From assembly GCF_003946095.1 (NCBI RefSeq), contig NZ_RHOD01000005.1, positions 59,777 through 123,776 of the forward strand: a DNA stretch of 64,000 nt, read 5' to 3'. Below the pieces are notes generated by a model, which did no database searches, was not told the DNA's origin, and saw only the letters and a program-made list of their open reading frames with translations. This DNA is from Levilactobacillus lindianensis (lineage in GTDB: Bacteria; Bacillota; Bacilli; Lactobacillales; Lactobacillaceae). Numbering within the stretch: position 1 is the stretch's first letter; the number at the start of each line of letters is the position of its first letter. A program made the translations under genes and the position numbers. Positions 33,472 through 42,632 of the stretch are shown one piece after another.

Positions 33472-35265
33472 ATGAAACGATTACGACAATATAAGGAATT
33501 CTGGGCAGTGATAACGCTCGGGGTCATCGCATTAGGACTCCAATTTGGGTTACAGCGCGCTAACCTGGCTCAGATCTTAATTACGGCGTTGGGGTTACTA
33601 CTGGCCCTGCTGATGCTTGTGGAAATGGTTCAGACCCTACGTTCCGGAAAATTTGGGATTGACCTGTTGGCGATTACGGCGGTCCTAGCAACCCTAGCCG
33701 TCGGCGAATATTGGGCGGCACTGATTGTGTTACTAATGTTGACTGGTGGGGACGCACTGGAAGACTTTGCGGCGCGTAAGGCCAACAGTGAACTTCAGGA
33801 GCTGCTAAATAATTCGCCCCAGATTGCCCATCGAGCCGGGGACGAATCCTGGGAAGACGTTGCTGTCGGTGAAATTTCCGTGGGCGATCGCCTCCTAGTT
33901 AAGCCTGGTGAGGTGATGCCCGTGGACGGAACCTTACTGACGGGGCCAACCTCGGTCAATGAGTCCTCACTGACGGGGGAAGCTCGGCCAATAGACAAGC
34001 AAGTCGGAATGACCGTGATGTCCGGGAGTTTGAACGGTGAGGCTGCGGTGGAACTTAGAGCCGATCAGACGGCCGGTAACAGTCAGTACCAAAACATCGT
34101 CCGGCTGGTTAAACAAGCCGAGGAACGGCCGGCCAAATTTGTTCGGTTGGCCGACCGGTATGCAGTGCCCTTTACCCTATTAGCTTATGTGATTGCGGGG
34201 ATTGCCTGGGCGGTGTCAAAGGACCCCGTGCGGTTTGCCGAAGTCTTGGTCGTCGCTTCACCTTGTCCGCTGATTTTAGCGGCACCGATTGCTCTGATCT
34301 CGGGGATGAGTCGGGCTAGTCGAAATGGAATTATCGTGAAGACCGGGACGACGTTAGAAAAGTTAGCCAAGGTTAAAACGGTGGCCTTCGATAAGACCGG
34401 AACGATTACCCAAGGACGTCTTGTAGTCGATCGAGTGGTGCCCGTCACTGCGCTCAGTAATGATCGACTCCTCCAGTTCGCGGCTAGTGCAGAACAGCAC
34501 TCGGGTCACGTCTTGGCGCAGTCGCTAGTTGCCGCTAACCAGGAACCACTTCTAGTAGCCAGTGGGGTTAATGAAACCACAGCTCAAGGGGTGGCGGCGA
34601 CGATCGACGGGCAAGCAGTCCGGGTCGGTAAGCGTAGCTTTGTCACCGAAAATAAAGTGGAACAGCCGGACCAAACGGCAGTATACGTAACCGTGGCCGG
34701 TATTTATCAAGGGTACGTGAGCTTTACCGATCGCGTTCGGCCTGAGGCACAAGCAACCATGGGCGGTTTGCGTGACAGCGGTGTGGAACACCTCCTCATG
34801 ATTTCGGGAGACCGCCGTCCCGTAGCGGAAATTATCGCCAAAGAAGTTGGGATCGACCAGGTTCACGCGGAGTGTTTGCCAGCCGATAAGATTAAGGTGT
34901 TGGCGGGTCTCCCAGTGGAACAGTTACCAGTCGCGATGGTTGGAGACGGAATTAACGATGCCCCATCACTGGCAACGGCCGATGTTGGCATTGCCATGGG
35001 AGCACACGGTGCCACGGCGGCCAGCGAGTCCGCCGATGCGGTGGTCCTTAAGGATGATTTGACGCGGGTCAGTGTGGCCAGAAAGATTGCGCAGGATACG
35101 ATGCGGGTGGCAAAACAAGCCGTCTTGATTGGAATTTTTATCTGTACCGGATTGATGCTGATTGCCAGCTTTGGGGTGATTCCCGCCATCATTGGGGCTG
35201 TCTTTCAAGAAGTTGTTGACACCGTCACGATCCTTTATGCCTTGCGGGCCCGAGTGGATCGCTAG
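33472..35265 (+). CDS. Heavy-metal P-type ATPase with SPC motif
   Basis: 597 aa from ATG 33472 (GGAGGA 7 bp upstream). P-type landmarks in order: TGE in the actuator domain (about 168), transport motif SPCPL in the metal-site helix (about 263-267), DKTGT phosphorylation site (about 307), HP-type region near AEQHSGHVLAQ, GDGINDAP (about 490). There is no N-terminal metal-binding domain and six rather than eight helices are likely. SPC instead of CPC is typical of the P1B-4-like group that exports Co, Fe, Zn or Cd rather than copper. The final helix has FQEVVDTVTILYALR. It precedes a multicopper oxidase by 98 bp. Confidence 0.87.
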   Translation: MKRLRQYKEFWAVITLGVIALGLQFGLQRANLAQILITALGLLLALLMLVEMVQTLRSGKFGIDLLAITAVLATLAVGEYWAALIVLLMLTGGDALEDFAARKANSELQELLNNSPQIAHRAGDESWEDVAVGEISVGDRLLVKPGEVMPVDGTLLTGPTSVNESSLTGEARPIDKQVGMTVMSGSLNGEAAVELRADQTAGNSQYQNIVRLVKQAEERPAKFVRLADRYAVPFTLLAYVIAGIAWAVSKDPVRFAEVLVVASPCPLILAAPIALISGMSRASRNGIIVKTGTTLEKLAKVKTVAFDKTGTITQGRLVVDRVVPVTALSNDRLLQFAASAEQHSGHVLAQSLVAANQEPLLVASGVNETTAQGVAATIDGQAVRVGKRSFVTENKVEQPDQTAVYVTVAGIYQGYVSFTDRVRPEAQATMGGLRDSGVEHLLMISGDRRPVAEIIAKEVGIDQVHAECLPADKIKVLAGLPVEQLPVAMVGDGINDAPSLATADVGIAMGAHGATAASESADAVVLKDDLTRVSVARKIAQDTMRVAKQAVLIGIFICTGLMLIASFGVIPAIIGAVFQEVVDTVTILYALRARVDR

Positions 35266-35363
35266 GCACCCATTTGGAGAGAACGTTACTTTCCTAAGTC
35301 AGGTTGATTGCGGTATGATAAAGCTGTAAGTGGTTTCAATTAAATCGAAGAGGAGCCTGAAAG

Positions 35364-36899
35364 ATGACAAAATCTATCTACACCGATTATTTCTTTGATG
35401 AACCGGCTTATAACACCCACGATGGTGGCTATGTTCCTTTGGAAGAACCCACCACGCCTGAACAACCTTTGCGGATTCCACCGTTATTGAAACCGGATAA
35501 GGAAACCGCAACGGATACTTACTATACGGTCGAAGCCCAAGCAGGAGAAACACAACTCCTACCGGGTAAGAAGACCAAGACCTGGGGCTACAATGGGAGT
35601 CTGCTGGGTCAAACGATCGTCTTCGCTAAAGGCAAGACCATGCATATTGATTTGAAAAATAGTTTACCGGAACTGACCACATTCCACTGGCACGGTCTGA
35701 ACGTTCCTGGTCCTTACACGGACGGTGGCTGTCACGCGCCCGTATATCCTGGGAAGACCCGCCACATCGACTTCAAGGTCGATCAACCCGCTGCGACGCT
35801 GTGGCTACATGCCCATCCATGTCCATCAACGGCCGAACAGGTCTGGCATGGACTCGCTGGTCTGGCCTTGGTTACCGACGATGTCGAGGCTAAATTGCCA
35901 TTTCCACGTCACTACGGGGTCGATGACATTCCGTTAGTCTTACAGGACCGGCGCTTCCACGAAGATAATCAGTGGGACTACGACGCCGACTACGATCCCG
36001 ATGGGGTCCAAGGACCAACGGCGATGATCAATGGGACTATCAATCCTTACTTTGATGTCACTACGCAACGGCTTCGGCTACGGATCTTGGATGGGGCCAA
36101 CCGGCGTGAATGGCGGCTTCACTTTAGTGACGATTTACCATTCACGCAGGTCGCTTCCGATGGTGGGATCTTGCCAAGTCCAGTTGAATTTACCCATTTG
36201 ATGTTAACCTGTGCCGAACGGGCCGAAATCATTGTCGACTTTGGGAAGATTCAACCTGGGAAGACGGTGACGCTTTACTCGGATGATGTGCCACTGGTTC
36301 GGTTCCGGGTTCACGACTTTGCCGCAGATGATGTGACGTTGCCAGAGCACTTGGTCGACATCCCTGATCCAGAAGTCACGCCCGATACCCCAGTCCGGAA
36401 GGTTGTCATGTCCGGGATGGATGAAGCGGTCATGATGGACGGCAAAAAATTTGAAATGCAACGTATCGACGCCCGCCAGAAGGTTGGCAATGTTGAATTG
36501 TGGGATATTACAAACACGAATGATATGGATGGCGGAATGGTTCACCCATTCCACATGCACGGGACGCAATTCAGAGTGTTATCCAGAAATGGCCACGAAC
36601 CTTATGCCAATGAACACGGATTAAAGGATACGGTTGGGGTCAACCCAGGTGAAACGGTTCGCATCAAGGTCTGGTTCGAACACACTGGGGTTTACATGTA
36701 TCACTGCCACATCATCGAACATGAAGATGGCGGGATGATGGCGCAAATCGAAGCGTACGATCCCGATAATCCGAAGACTTATAAGCTAATGGATATGGAC
36801 ACGTTAATGAACGCGATCGCTGAAGAACGTGGAATTGACGTTAAGGACCTCCGTTTAGCGGGGATGAGTTCCTATGAGAAGATGGGAATGAAAATGTAA
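35364..36899 (+). CDS. Multicopper oxidase (CueO/laccase-like)
   Basis: 511 aa with all four copper-ligand motifs: HWHG (108-111), HAH (149-151), HPFHMHG (about 393) and HCHIIEHEDGGM (about 447), giving type 1 and the type 2/3 trinuclear sites. No signal peptide, so it is probably cytoplasmic. Related lactobacillar enzymes oxidise phenols and have been reported to degrade biogenic amines; others oxidise Cu(I). GAGGAG precedes ATG 35364. A weak TATGAT at 35314 may give it its own promoter; otherwise it is cotranscribed with the metal ATPase. Confidence 0.92.
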   Translation: MTKSIYTDYFFDEPAYNTHDGGYVPLEEPTTPEQPLRIPPLLKPDKETATDTYYTVEAQAGETQLLPGKKTKTWGYNGSLLGQTIVFAKGKTMHIDLKNSLPELTTFHWHGLNVPGPYTDGGCHAPVYPGKTRHIDFKVDQPAATLWLHAHPCPSTAEQVWHGLAGLALVTDDVEAKLPFPRHYGVDDIPLVLQDRRFHEDNQWDYDADYDPDGVQGPTAMINGTINPYFDVTTQRLRLRILDGANRREWRLHFSDDLPFTQVASDGGILPSPVEFTHLMLTCAERAEIIVDFGKIQPGKTVTLYSDDVPLVRFRVHDFAADDVTLPEHLVDIPDPEVTPDTPVRKVVMSGMDEAVMMDGKKFEMQRIDARQKVGNVELWDITNTNDMDGGMVHPFHMHGTQFRVLSRNGHEPYANEHGLKDTVGVNPGETVRIKVWFEHTGVYMYHCHIIEHEDGGMMAQIEAYDPDNPKTYKLMDMDTLMNAIAEERGIDVKDLRLAGMSSYEKMGMKM

Positions 36900-36901
36900 G
36901 A

Positions 36902-37040
36902 GAGTGCGAAGTGAGCCGCTTAGACTCTGAGCATTAGCGAAGAAAGGGCTTCTGGTCGACAACGTCGACCGGGAGTCCTTTCTTTTGCTAAGCGCAGGAG
37001 TCTGGCTCGCGTAGCACGTTTCAGAGGCAGCAAGTTTCCG
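36902..37040 (+). repeat. Copy E of the structured post-stop element (long form)
   Basis: GTGCGAAGTGAGCC ... GGCTCGCGTAGCAC form the outer stem, GAGCATTAGC ... GCTAAGC the second stem, and an inner hairpin ends in GGTCGAC-aac-GTCGACC. The conserved CACGTTTC follows. Starts three bases after the multicopper oxidase stop. The rest of the gap to 37267 carries a promoter only. Confidence 0.7.
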
Positions 37041-37197
37041 GATCTAGTGGCGAGATCCGGTCAACCAACGCAAGTAAGTCGGTCCAACAATAACGATTGA
37101 GCGAATACCTTTTTCGTGATAGAAGAGACAGAAAAACCAACAAAAATTAATGTATAAGTACCAAAATAATTAGGTGATGTTCGGCTAGTGGAAAGTA

Positions 37198-37226
37198 TTG
37201 TTGACCGCGAATGTTTGTGCCATAAT
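37198..37226 (+). promoter_or_regulatory. Promoter of the secreted-protein gene
   Basis: TTGTTG (37198-37203), 17-bp spacer, CATAAT (37221-37226). Confidence 0.45.
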
Positions 37227-37267
37227 TACAATGTACATACTGAATAATTTTCTATAGGAGGATATTC

Positions 37268-37813
37268 ATGAAATTAGGACGGTTCGGTGTCTTGTTGGTC
37301 ACAGGATTATCGTTATTCATTGGCGTGGGTGTTGCAACTACCAGTCCAGCACAAGTTGTCCATGCGAAAGCAAAGACGACGTTAAAGACTTTTCCAAAGC
37401 GTATGCGGGGAACTTGGTATTCTTATCAGTACAACACGATGTATAAGTATAAGATTACAGCGACTAAACTTGTCGATAACGGTTTTGTAGAGCGTCTGCA
37501 TTCGCGGAAGACGTCGTACGTTGTCAAACACACGACAAACTCGAAACATCCATCTTGGTTTATTGCGAAGAATGCGAAGGCCAAGAAACAAACTTGGGTT
37601 ACCGTTTGGGGCTGGGAACAATGGGGCGGCGACTGTGCTGCCTATCGTGTGACGACTCATAAGCTTGGTGGCCATAAGGTGCCGGTTTTACAGATAGCTG
37701 GTGGTCCTACCACCGGGTATTGGACGACCGGTCATGGTTACCATACGAAAAAGTTAGCGAAAAAGTACGGCAATCACTACTACAAGGGCGAACGTAAACA
37801 TAGCCTGAATTAG
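37268..37813 (+). CDS. Small secreted basic protein of lactobacillar type
   Basis: 181 aa. Signal peptide with cleavage after VVHA (about 33). The mature protein is rich in Lys, Tyr, Trp and His, with FPKRMRGTWYSYQYN near its start, a pattern seen in many Lactobacillus extracellular proteins of unknown function, and WGWEQWGGDCAAYR in the middle. No membrane anchor or wall-binding motif. TAGGAGG precedes ATG 37268. Function unknown; the high charge may let it stick to the wall. Confidence 0.78.
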   Translation: MKLGRFGVLLVTGLSLFIGVGVATTSPAQVVHAKAKTTLKTFPKRMRGTWYSYQYNTMYKYKITATKLVDNGFVERLHSRKTSYVVKHTTNSKHPSWFIAKNAKAKKQTWVTVWGWEQWGGDCAAYRVTTHKLGGHKVPVLQIAGGPTTGYWTTGHGYHTKKLAKKYGNHYYKGERKHSLN

Positions 37814-37844
37814 CTCATGTAATCAGTGGCAAAATAGGAATAAA

Positions 37845-37878
37845 AAAAGCGTTTGGAATTTAAATTCCAAGCGCTTTT
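37845..37878. terminator. Bidirectional terminator
   Basis: AAAAGCGTTTGGAATTTAAA and its complement form a near-perfect palindrome between convergent genes. Confidence 0.88.
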
Positions 37879-38215
37879 ACTGTCCATGTTTCTTCCCCCG
37901 CAACACGTGATCCACGTGCGCCAGGGTTTCATTCACGATATCCAGAATGTGAGGATCGTCGAGCTGATAGAAATTTTGTTTACCTACCCGCCGCGAGGTC
38001 ACCAACTGTTCCTTCTTCAGGAGCGCAAGCTGGTGGGAGATGACCGATTGTTCCACGGCGAGCAGATTGCTAAGTTCACTGACGTTGAGTTCCTTTTGCT
38101 CTAAGAGGTAAAGGATTTGTAACCGCGTTGTGTTACTCAAGAGCTTGAAGATATCCTGAGAGGCATCAAGTGCGGGTTCTTGGATTAAATGAACGTTTTG
38201 AGTGGTTGCCGACAT
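37877..38215 (-). CDS. ArsR/SmtB-family metal-responsive repressor
   Basis: 112 aa from ATG 38215 (minus), with AAAGGAG upstream. Winged helix: [42 protein letters not shown], then the beta wing and a C-terminal helix [19 protein letters not shown]. The Asp/His pattern in this last helix (DxH...HxxH) matches the alpha-5 metal site of CzrA/SmtB-type zinc or cobalt sensors, whereas the alpha-3 cysteine box ELCVCDL is absent. Divergent from a CadD exporter over a 70-bp region with CATATG repeats, so it very probably represses that gene. Confidence 0.9.
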   Translation of the reverse strand: MSATTQNVHLIQEPALDASQDIFKLLSNTTRLQILYLLEQKELNVSELSNLLAVEQSVISHQLALLKKEQLVTSRRVGKQNFYQLDDPHILDIVNETLAHVDHVLRGKKHGQ

Positions 38216-38233
38216 AAAAAGGCTTGCTCCTTT

Positions 38234-38271
38234 CATATGATCATGATAACATATGTTATGAACAACATATG
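38234..38271. promoter_or_regulatory. ArsR operator region with three CATATG sites
   Basis: CATATG at 38234, 38250 and 38266, spaced exactly 16 bp; the middle one is in the perfect palindrome ATAACATATGTTAT (38247-38260), the form expected for SmtB/CzrA-type sites. Confidence 0.65.
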
Positions 38272-38285
38272 TGGGGAGATGCGTC

Positions 38286-38894
38286 ATGATAAAAACAATT
38301 TTAACAGGAGTCACAGCGTATGTGTCAACTGGACTCGACTACTTAATTATTCTAATGGTAATCTTTGGCCGCGTAAAGCATGAAGACCGGTGGCTGGTCT
38401 TAATCGGGGACTTCTTGGGGACAGTCGTCTTGGTCGGCAGCTCTTTAGCCATAGCGTTTTTCTTGGGTTTTGTTCCGGCACCGTGGTTGCTAGGGCTGTT
38501 GGGATTAATTCCGATTTTTCTGGGAATCAAGTTGTGGGTTGCCGGAGATGATGACGATACCGAGGCCATTGCGGCCAAGGTGGCGGACCCGAAACGGTTA
38601 ATTGGCAGTGTGGCCCTGATCACCATGGCCACTTGTGGGGCAGACAACGTAGGGATCTACGTGCCGTTGTTTACCACGGTGGCCCCCGGCACGATTCCCC
38701 TGATCCTCCTGACGTTTGCTGTCATGGTTGTGATTTTCTGGGAGATTGGGTATCGACTGGCGTGCTTGCCCCGCGTGGCGGATATTCTCGAAAAAGAAGG
38801 CCGCTATATCACCGTGGCTGTTTACATTCTAATTGGACTGTATATCTTATGGGATAGTGGCACGGTGCCCCATCTGATTCACTTATTAGTGTAA
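38286..38894 (+). CDS. CadD-family cadmium/metal resistance transporter
   Basis: 202 aa from ATG 38286 (GGGGAG 8 bp upstream). Five to six membrane segments with the CadD pattern: [17 protein letters not shown] at the start, [27 protein letters not shown], and [16 protein letters not shown] (about 122-137) whose Cys and Asp are conserved in the family. CadD confers cadmium resistance in staphylococci. Divergent from an ArsR repressor and bounded by a terminator. Confidence 0.9.
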   Translation: MIKTILTGVTAYVSTGLDYLIILMVIFGRVKHEDRWLVLIGDFLGTVVLVGSSLAIAFFLGFVPAPWLLGLLGLIPIFLGIKLWVAGDDDDTEAIAAKVADPKRLIGSVALITMATCGADNVGIYVPLFTTVAPGTIPLILLTFAVMVVIFWEIGYRLACLPRVADILEKEGRYITVAVYILIGLYILWDSGTVPHLIHLLV

Positions 38895-38896
38895 AT

Positions 38897-38935
38897 AAAA
38901 AATGCGATCGGGCGGTTATCCTGGTCGCATTTTTA
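38897..38935. terminator. Bidirectional terminator
   Basis: AAAAATGCGAtC ... GgTCGCATTTTT between the convergent cadD-like and yeiH-like genes. Confidence 0.85.
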
Positions 38936-38938
38936 CTG

Positions 38939-39967
38939 TTAGAAGAATAATTTGCTAGCAATGGTGACCCCAGTCAGGAGAACCACTGAGGATAGCGTGG
39001 CGGCAAGAAAGACATTGCCCCCGCGTTGGAAGATGACCCGGAAGTTGACGCTCATTCCCAGAGCGGCCATGGCCATTCCCAAGAAAACGTAGGCCAATTT
39101 GACTAAACCAGCTAAGACAGCGGCACTTAGTGGTAACCAGGTGCCTAGAATACTAGTCAGTAGGAAGCCGGCCATGAACCAGGGAATTGGGAGCTTCGTA
39201 TGTTCATTAGTAGTTGTGGTGGTCGTTTGTTTCTGGTACCACCAGCCAATGATCAGGGCGGCCGGTGCGAGCAAGAGAACCCGAGAAAGTTTAGTGATGA
39301 TGGCCGTGTCTAGACTGACCGGACCACCAGCACTACCGGCGGCAACAGCGTGGGCGATCTCATGAAGTGATCCCCCGGTCATGACGCCAAATTGAACGGC
39401 GGTCAAGTGAAGCAGGGGCTTCAAGCCAATCTCAATCAGTGTGAACACCGTTCCTAAAATGGCCACGATGGCCACAGCCAGGACTTCGTTTTCCCGTTGA
39501 CGTTCGGCCTTGTCGGGGCTGACCTTGATCTGAGGTGAGACACCCATGACGGCGGCGGCCCCACAGATGCTAGTCCCCGTGGCCGTGAGAATTGCGAGCT
39601 CACGATCGACGCCAAGCTTCCGGCTAAGATTGTAGGTCAATAAGACCATGCCGGTCACGACGACAGCGGCTAAGGCGATGGTCTTAACGCCGGCCTGGGC
39701 CAATTGAATGAGGTTTAATTTGAATCCTAATAAAATAATACCTAAACGCAGAAATTTATTACTAATGAAGCCAATCCCATCACGGCTGACGGCGATGGTC
39801 CGGGGACTCAGCTGACACAGCATACCTAGCAAAAGCGCCAGAACTAAGGCACCTACCAAGTTTAAGTAAGGGAGCTGGGCGAGTTCACTACCTAGGACGG
39901 CACAAATCAGAGTTGCACCGGCGGCAAACCAGAAGCTACGCGTACTAAGGGTTGTTCGAATATCCAA
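38939..39967 (-). CDS. YeiH-family (UPF0324) putative anion exporter
   Basis: 342 aa, about ten membrane segments: N-terminal LVGALVLALLLGMLCQL, the family block GIILLGFKLNLIQL, LTATGTSICGAAAVMGVSP (about 130-148), GGSLHEIAHAVAA, and C-terminal FLGMAMAALGMSVNFR. The family is thought to export sulfate-like anions. Divergent from a LysR regulator, the common arrangement for yeiH with cysteine-metabolism regulators. Start at 39967 has GAGGATAAC upstream. Confidence 0.88.
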   Translation of the reverse strand: MDIRTTLSTRSFWFAAGATLICAVLGSELAQLPYLNLVGALVLALLLGMLCQLSPRTIAVSRDGIGFISNKFLRLGIILLGFKLNLIQLAQAGVKTIALAAVVVTGMVLLTYNLSRKLGVDRELAILTATGTSICGAAAVMGVSPQIKVSPDKAERQRENEVLAVAIVAILGTVFTLIEIGLKPLLHLTAVQFGVMTGGSLHEIAHAVAAGSAGGPVSLDTAIITKLSRVLLLAPAALIIGWWYQKQTTTTTTNEHTKLPIPWFMAGFLLTSILGTWLPLSAAVLAGLVKLAYVFLGMAMAALGMSVNFRVIFQRGGNVFLAATLSSVVLLTGVTIASKLFF

Positions 39968-40048
39968 GATGTTATCCTCCTCAAAAATGATAAGTCCTAG
40001 TTTACCGGAAACTCATCATAAGTTAAAATTGTAATGAATAATGACGTT

Positions 40049-40063
40049 ATAAGGGCACCTTAT
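40049..40063. promoter_or_regulatory. Candidate LysR binding site
   Basis: ATAAGG-gca-CCTTAT inverted repeat between the divergent yeiH-like and lysR genes. Confidence 0.4.
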
Positions 40064-40084
40064 GATTGGAAGAAGGAAAAAAAC

Positions 40085-40972
40085 ATGCTCGACAATCGCT
40101 ATCAAACATTTCTAGTACTTGCCACCACGAAGTCCTATACTCAGACGGCACAACAGCTTTACATTACCCAGCCTGCCGTTTCCCAGCAGATCAAGAGTCT
40201 GGAGGGAGAACTGGGGGTGACACTCGTCACTTATCAGCGGCCTCATCTCACAATTACCCCGGCTGGACGGGAGCTGGCGGATCTGATTCAGCGGGTCCAA
40301 GTTCAGACGGATAAGGTGTTGGATCACCTCAAGCATCCGCGAACCCCGAAACGGCTGACCTTCAGTACAACGCTGTCGCTCAGTGAATTTCTCGCACCGC
40401 AACTGATCAGGCACCTTCAGTTAGCCGGGTCCTACCAGGAAATCACCTGCCGGGTAACGAATACCCAGGCGGCCTTGCGGGCATTGACTACTGGTGAAAG
40501 TGACTTTGCCCTGATTGAAGGGAACTTTGATAAGAGCCAGTATGACTATCAAGTCGTCCGGCAAGAACCGTTTGTTGGTGTGGTGGCGGCCAATCATCCC
40601 TTGGCGGATCTGCCGACTGTGGGGTGGCCTGACCTTCTTAAATACCCGTTGATTGTGCGGGAGGTCGGCTCTGGTAGTCGTGAAATCTTGCTACATTTGG
40701 CTGGGGCGGCCAACGTCTCATTGGCGGAATTTTCCCAGGTCATCACCGTGAACAACCCCACGGCAATTCGGGAGTTGGTAGCCCAAGGGAGTGGCGTGAG
40801 CTTCGTGTATCGTTCCGTGGCGGCGACCGCGATTGCCCGCGGTGACCTGCGGGTACTCCCTCTAGCGGCCGGCCAACTCAACCATGATCTCGATCTGGTC
40901 TATCCACGTGATAGCTATCTGGCACGTGACTATCGGAACTGGGGAGCATGGCTGCGAGGGCACCAAGGGTAG
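40085..40972 (+). CDS. LysR-family regulator (CysL-like)
   Basis: 295 aa from ATG 40085, behind GAAGAAGG; the open frame upstream lacks a ribosome binding site. Helix-turn-helix TKSYTQTAQQLYITQPAVSQQIKSLE at about 12-37 (shown here in two parts: TKSYTQTAQQLY and ITQPAVSQQIKSLE), then the periplasmic-binding-like effector domain. Divergent from the YeiH exporter, which it probably activates in response to a sulfur or anion signal. This pairing is the usual one for the family. Confidence 0.88.
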   Translation: MLDNRYQTFLVLATTKSYTQTAQQLYITQPAVSQQIKSLEGELGVTLVTYQRPHLTITPAGRELADLIQRVQVQTDKVLDHLKHPRTPKRLTFSTTLSLSEFLAPQLIRHLQLAGSYQEITCRVTNTQAALRALTTGESDFALIEGNFDKSQYDYQVVRQEPFVGVVAANHPLADLPTVGWPDLLKYPLIVREVGSGSREILLHLAGAANVSLAEFSQVITVNNPTAIRELVAQGSGVSFVYRSVAATAIARGDLRVLPLAAGQLNHDLDLVYPRDSYLARDYRNWGAWLRGHQG

Positions 40973-41076
40973 GTTCCTCCTAAAATTTATATTGGCAAAA
41001 CGTGCGAATAAGCCAGCAGTCCCCGTTAATGTTCGCCGGCAAAACGCCTTTTCTCGTACTCTTTTGAGCAGATGAT

Positions 41077-41115
41077 TAGACAAACACTATCAAATATTGA
41101 TATAGTAGTACTATT
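41077..41115 (+). promoter_or_regulatory. Promoter and palindrome upstream of the MFS pump
   Basis: TAGACA (41077-41082), 18-bp spacer, TATAGT (41101-41106). The -10 overlaps the palindrome ATAGTAGTACTAT (41102-41114), a likely repressor site; no regulator gene is adjacent. Confidence 0.45.
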
Positions 41116-41147
41116 GTCGTCAAAAATCAGAGAAGGGGTGAGCCGCC

Positions 41148-42341
41148 GTGACGAAAAAAACGAAACGGGCCATTTTTATTTTAATTTTTAGTGAATTCCT
41201 AGTCTGTCTGGGGATTAGTTTAGTGATTCCGGTCATGCCATTCATCAAGAATGAGTTGCATCTGACCGCCACCGATATGGGGATTATGAATTCCCTCTTT
41301 GCCTTTGCCCAATTTGTGGCTTCGCCAATCATTGGGCGGCTCTCCGATCGCATCGGCCGGAAGCCCGTATTAACCGCCGGGCTCTTGTTATTCATGGTGT
41401 CCGAGGTGTTGTTTGCCTTGACCAACCGGTTAATGGTCTTCAACATTTCGCGGTTAATCGGTGGGTTATCCGCCGCCATGGTAGTGCCAACCGCGATGGC
41501 CTTGGCCGCCGATATTACCACGAAGCATCAGCGAGCAAGAGTCATTGGCTGGCTGTCTGCGGCTTTTAGTGGGGGACTCATCTTGGGACCCGGAATCGGA
41601 GGAATCTTGGCTGGTATCAGTTATAAGACGCCTTTCTGGGCTGCTGGTGCGTTAGGCTTAGTTAGTGCAATTGTCCTGATTAGCCTCTTACCCAGTGATG
41701 CTGAAACTAAGAAGACCATGGCTGAGGTTGATGATCCAATTGCCGAACCTTCAGCCCATCCCATGAGTCGGGCTTTCTGGACGGTTCCCATCATCATTCT
41801 CTTTACGATGATTTTGGTTTCCTCGTTTGGTCTCCAAGGGTTCGAAAGTATCTACAGTATCTACGTCAACGAGGTGTTCCACTTTAGCTTAAGCAACATC
41901 GCGTTAGTGTTGACCCTTAATGGATTAATCTCATTATTCCTGCAAGTGGCGATGTTTGATACCCTGGTGAGTCGGTGGGGTGAACGGCGGGTTATTCGGG
42001 CCTGCTTCTTCCTGGCAGCCATCTGTGTAGTCTGGATTACTCAGGCTCACGGGAAGATTGCCGTGATAATTGCGACACTAATTATCTTCTCCTCATTTGA
42101 CCTATTACGCCCAGCGATTACCACGCTGTTAACCAAAGCCAGCGAATCCAACCAAGGCTTGATTAATGGATTGAACATGTCGCTTACCAGTATCGGTAAC
42201 ATTGTCGGCCCCATCATGTCGGGGATGTTACTAGACATGAACCCGCACTACCCATACCTCGTGGTAGCGGGCTTCCTCATCGTTTCTTACCTGATGGCGT
42301 TTCTGTTGAAACGGCCCGAAGCGATGCAATCGGTAGAATAG
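41148..42341 (+). CDS. MFS drug exporter (NorA/TetA-like DHA1)
   Basis: 397 aa starting at GTG 41148, behind AAGGGGTGA. Twelve membrane segments. Motif A GRLSDRIGRKPV (about 63-74), motif C GLILGPGIGGIL (about 145-156) typical of 12-helix drug antiporters. A central cytoplasmic loop carries DAETKKTMAEVDDPIAE. Monocistronic. Substrate unknown. It is followed immediately by copy C of the structured element. Confidence 0.87.
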   Translation: MTKKTKRAIFILIFSEFLVCLGISLVIPVMPFIKNELHLTATDMGIMNSLFAFAQFVASPIIGRLSDRIGRKPVLTAGLLLFMVSEVLFALTNRLMVFNISRLIGGLSAAMVVPTAMALAADITTKHQRARVIGWLSAAFSGGLILGPGIGGILAGISYKTPFWAAGALGLVSAIVLISLLPSDAETKKTMAEVDDPIAEPSAHPMSRAFWTVPIIILFTMILVSSFGLQGFESIYSIYVNEVFHFSLSNIALVLTLNGLISLFLQVAMFDTLVSRWGERRVIRACFFLAAICVVWITQAHGKIAVIIATLIIFSSFDLLRPAITTLLTKASESNQGLINGLNMSLTSIGNIVGPIMSGMLLDMNPHYPYLVVAGFLIVSYLMAFLLKRPEAMQSVE

Positions 42342-42351
42342 AAAAGAAAAA

Positions 42352-42488
42352 GAGTGTGGAAAGGGGCGGTTAGTCAGCGAGCATTAACGGTGATAACCAG
42401 ATAATCCTGGTTTTGGATTATTTGGTTATCAGTGTTAAGCGGAACTGACTGCCCTTTTTCACACGTTTCCACCAAATAAATACCAACG
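42352..42488 (+). repeat. Copy C of the structured post-stop element (long form)
   Basis: Outer stem GTGTGGAAAGGGGC / GCCCTTTTTCACAC; GAGCATTAAC ... GTTAAGC second stem; inner hairpin TGATAACCAGATAATCC / GGATTATTTGGTTATCA with a 7-nt loop; then CACGTTTC. Starts about ten bases after the MFS stop codon. Confidence 0.75.
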
Positions 42489-42493
42489 ACAGA

Positions 42494-42524
42494 AGAGCCT
42501 GGGACTAGTTTCCAGGCTCTTTTT
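42494..42524 (+). terminator. Intrinsic terminator
   Basis: AGAGCCTGG / CCAGGCTCT with T5, downstream of copy C. Confidence 0.88.
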
Positions 42525-42605
42525 CATCTATAAAAGGATTAAACGAAGGGACCAAACACGCAGCCCCACTAGGTTCTAAACGGTTTTTAATTCCACCGAG
42601 AACAC

Positions 42606-42632
42606 AAAAAAGCAGCTAGCAAAGCTAGCTGC
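42606..42632 (-). terminator. Terminator of the candidate small RNA
   Basis: Perfect 9-bp stem GCAGCTAGC / GCTAGCTGC, 3-nt loop, six T on the minus strand. Confidence 0.85.
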
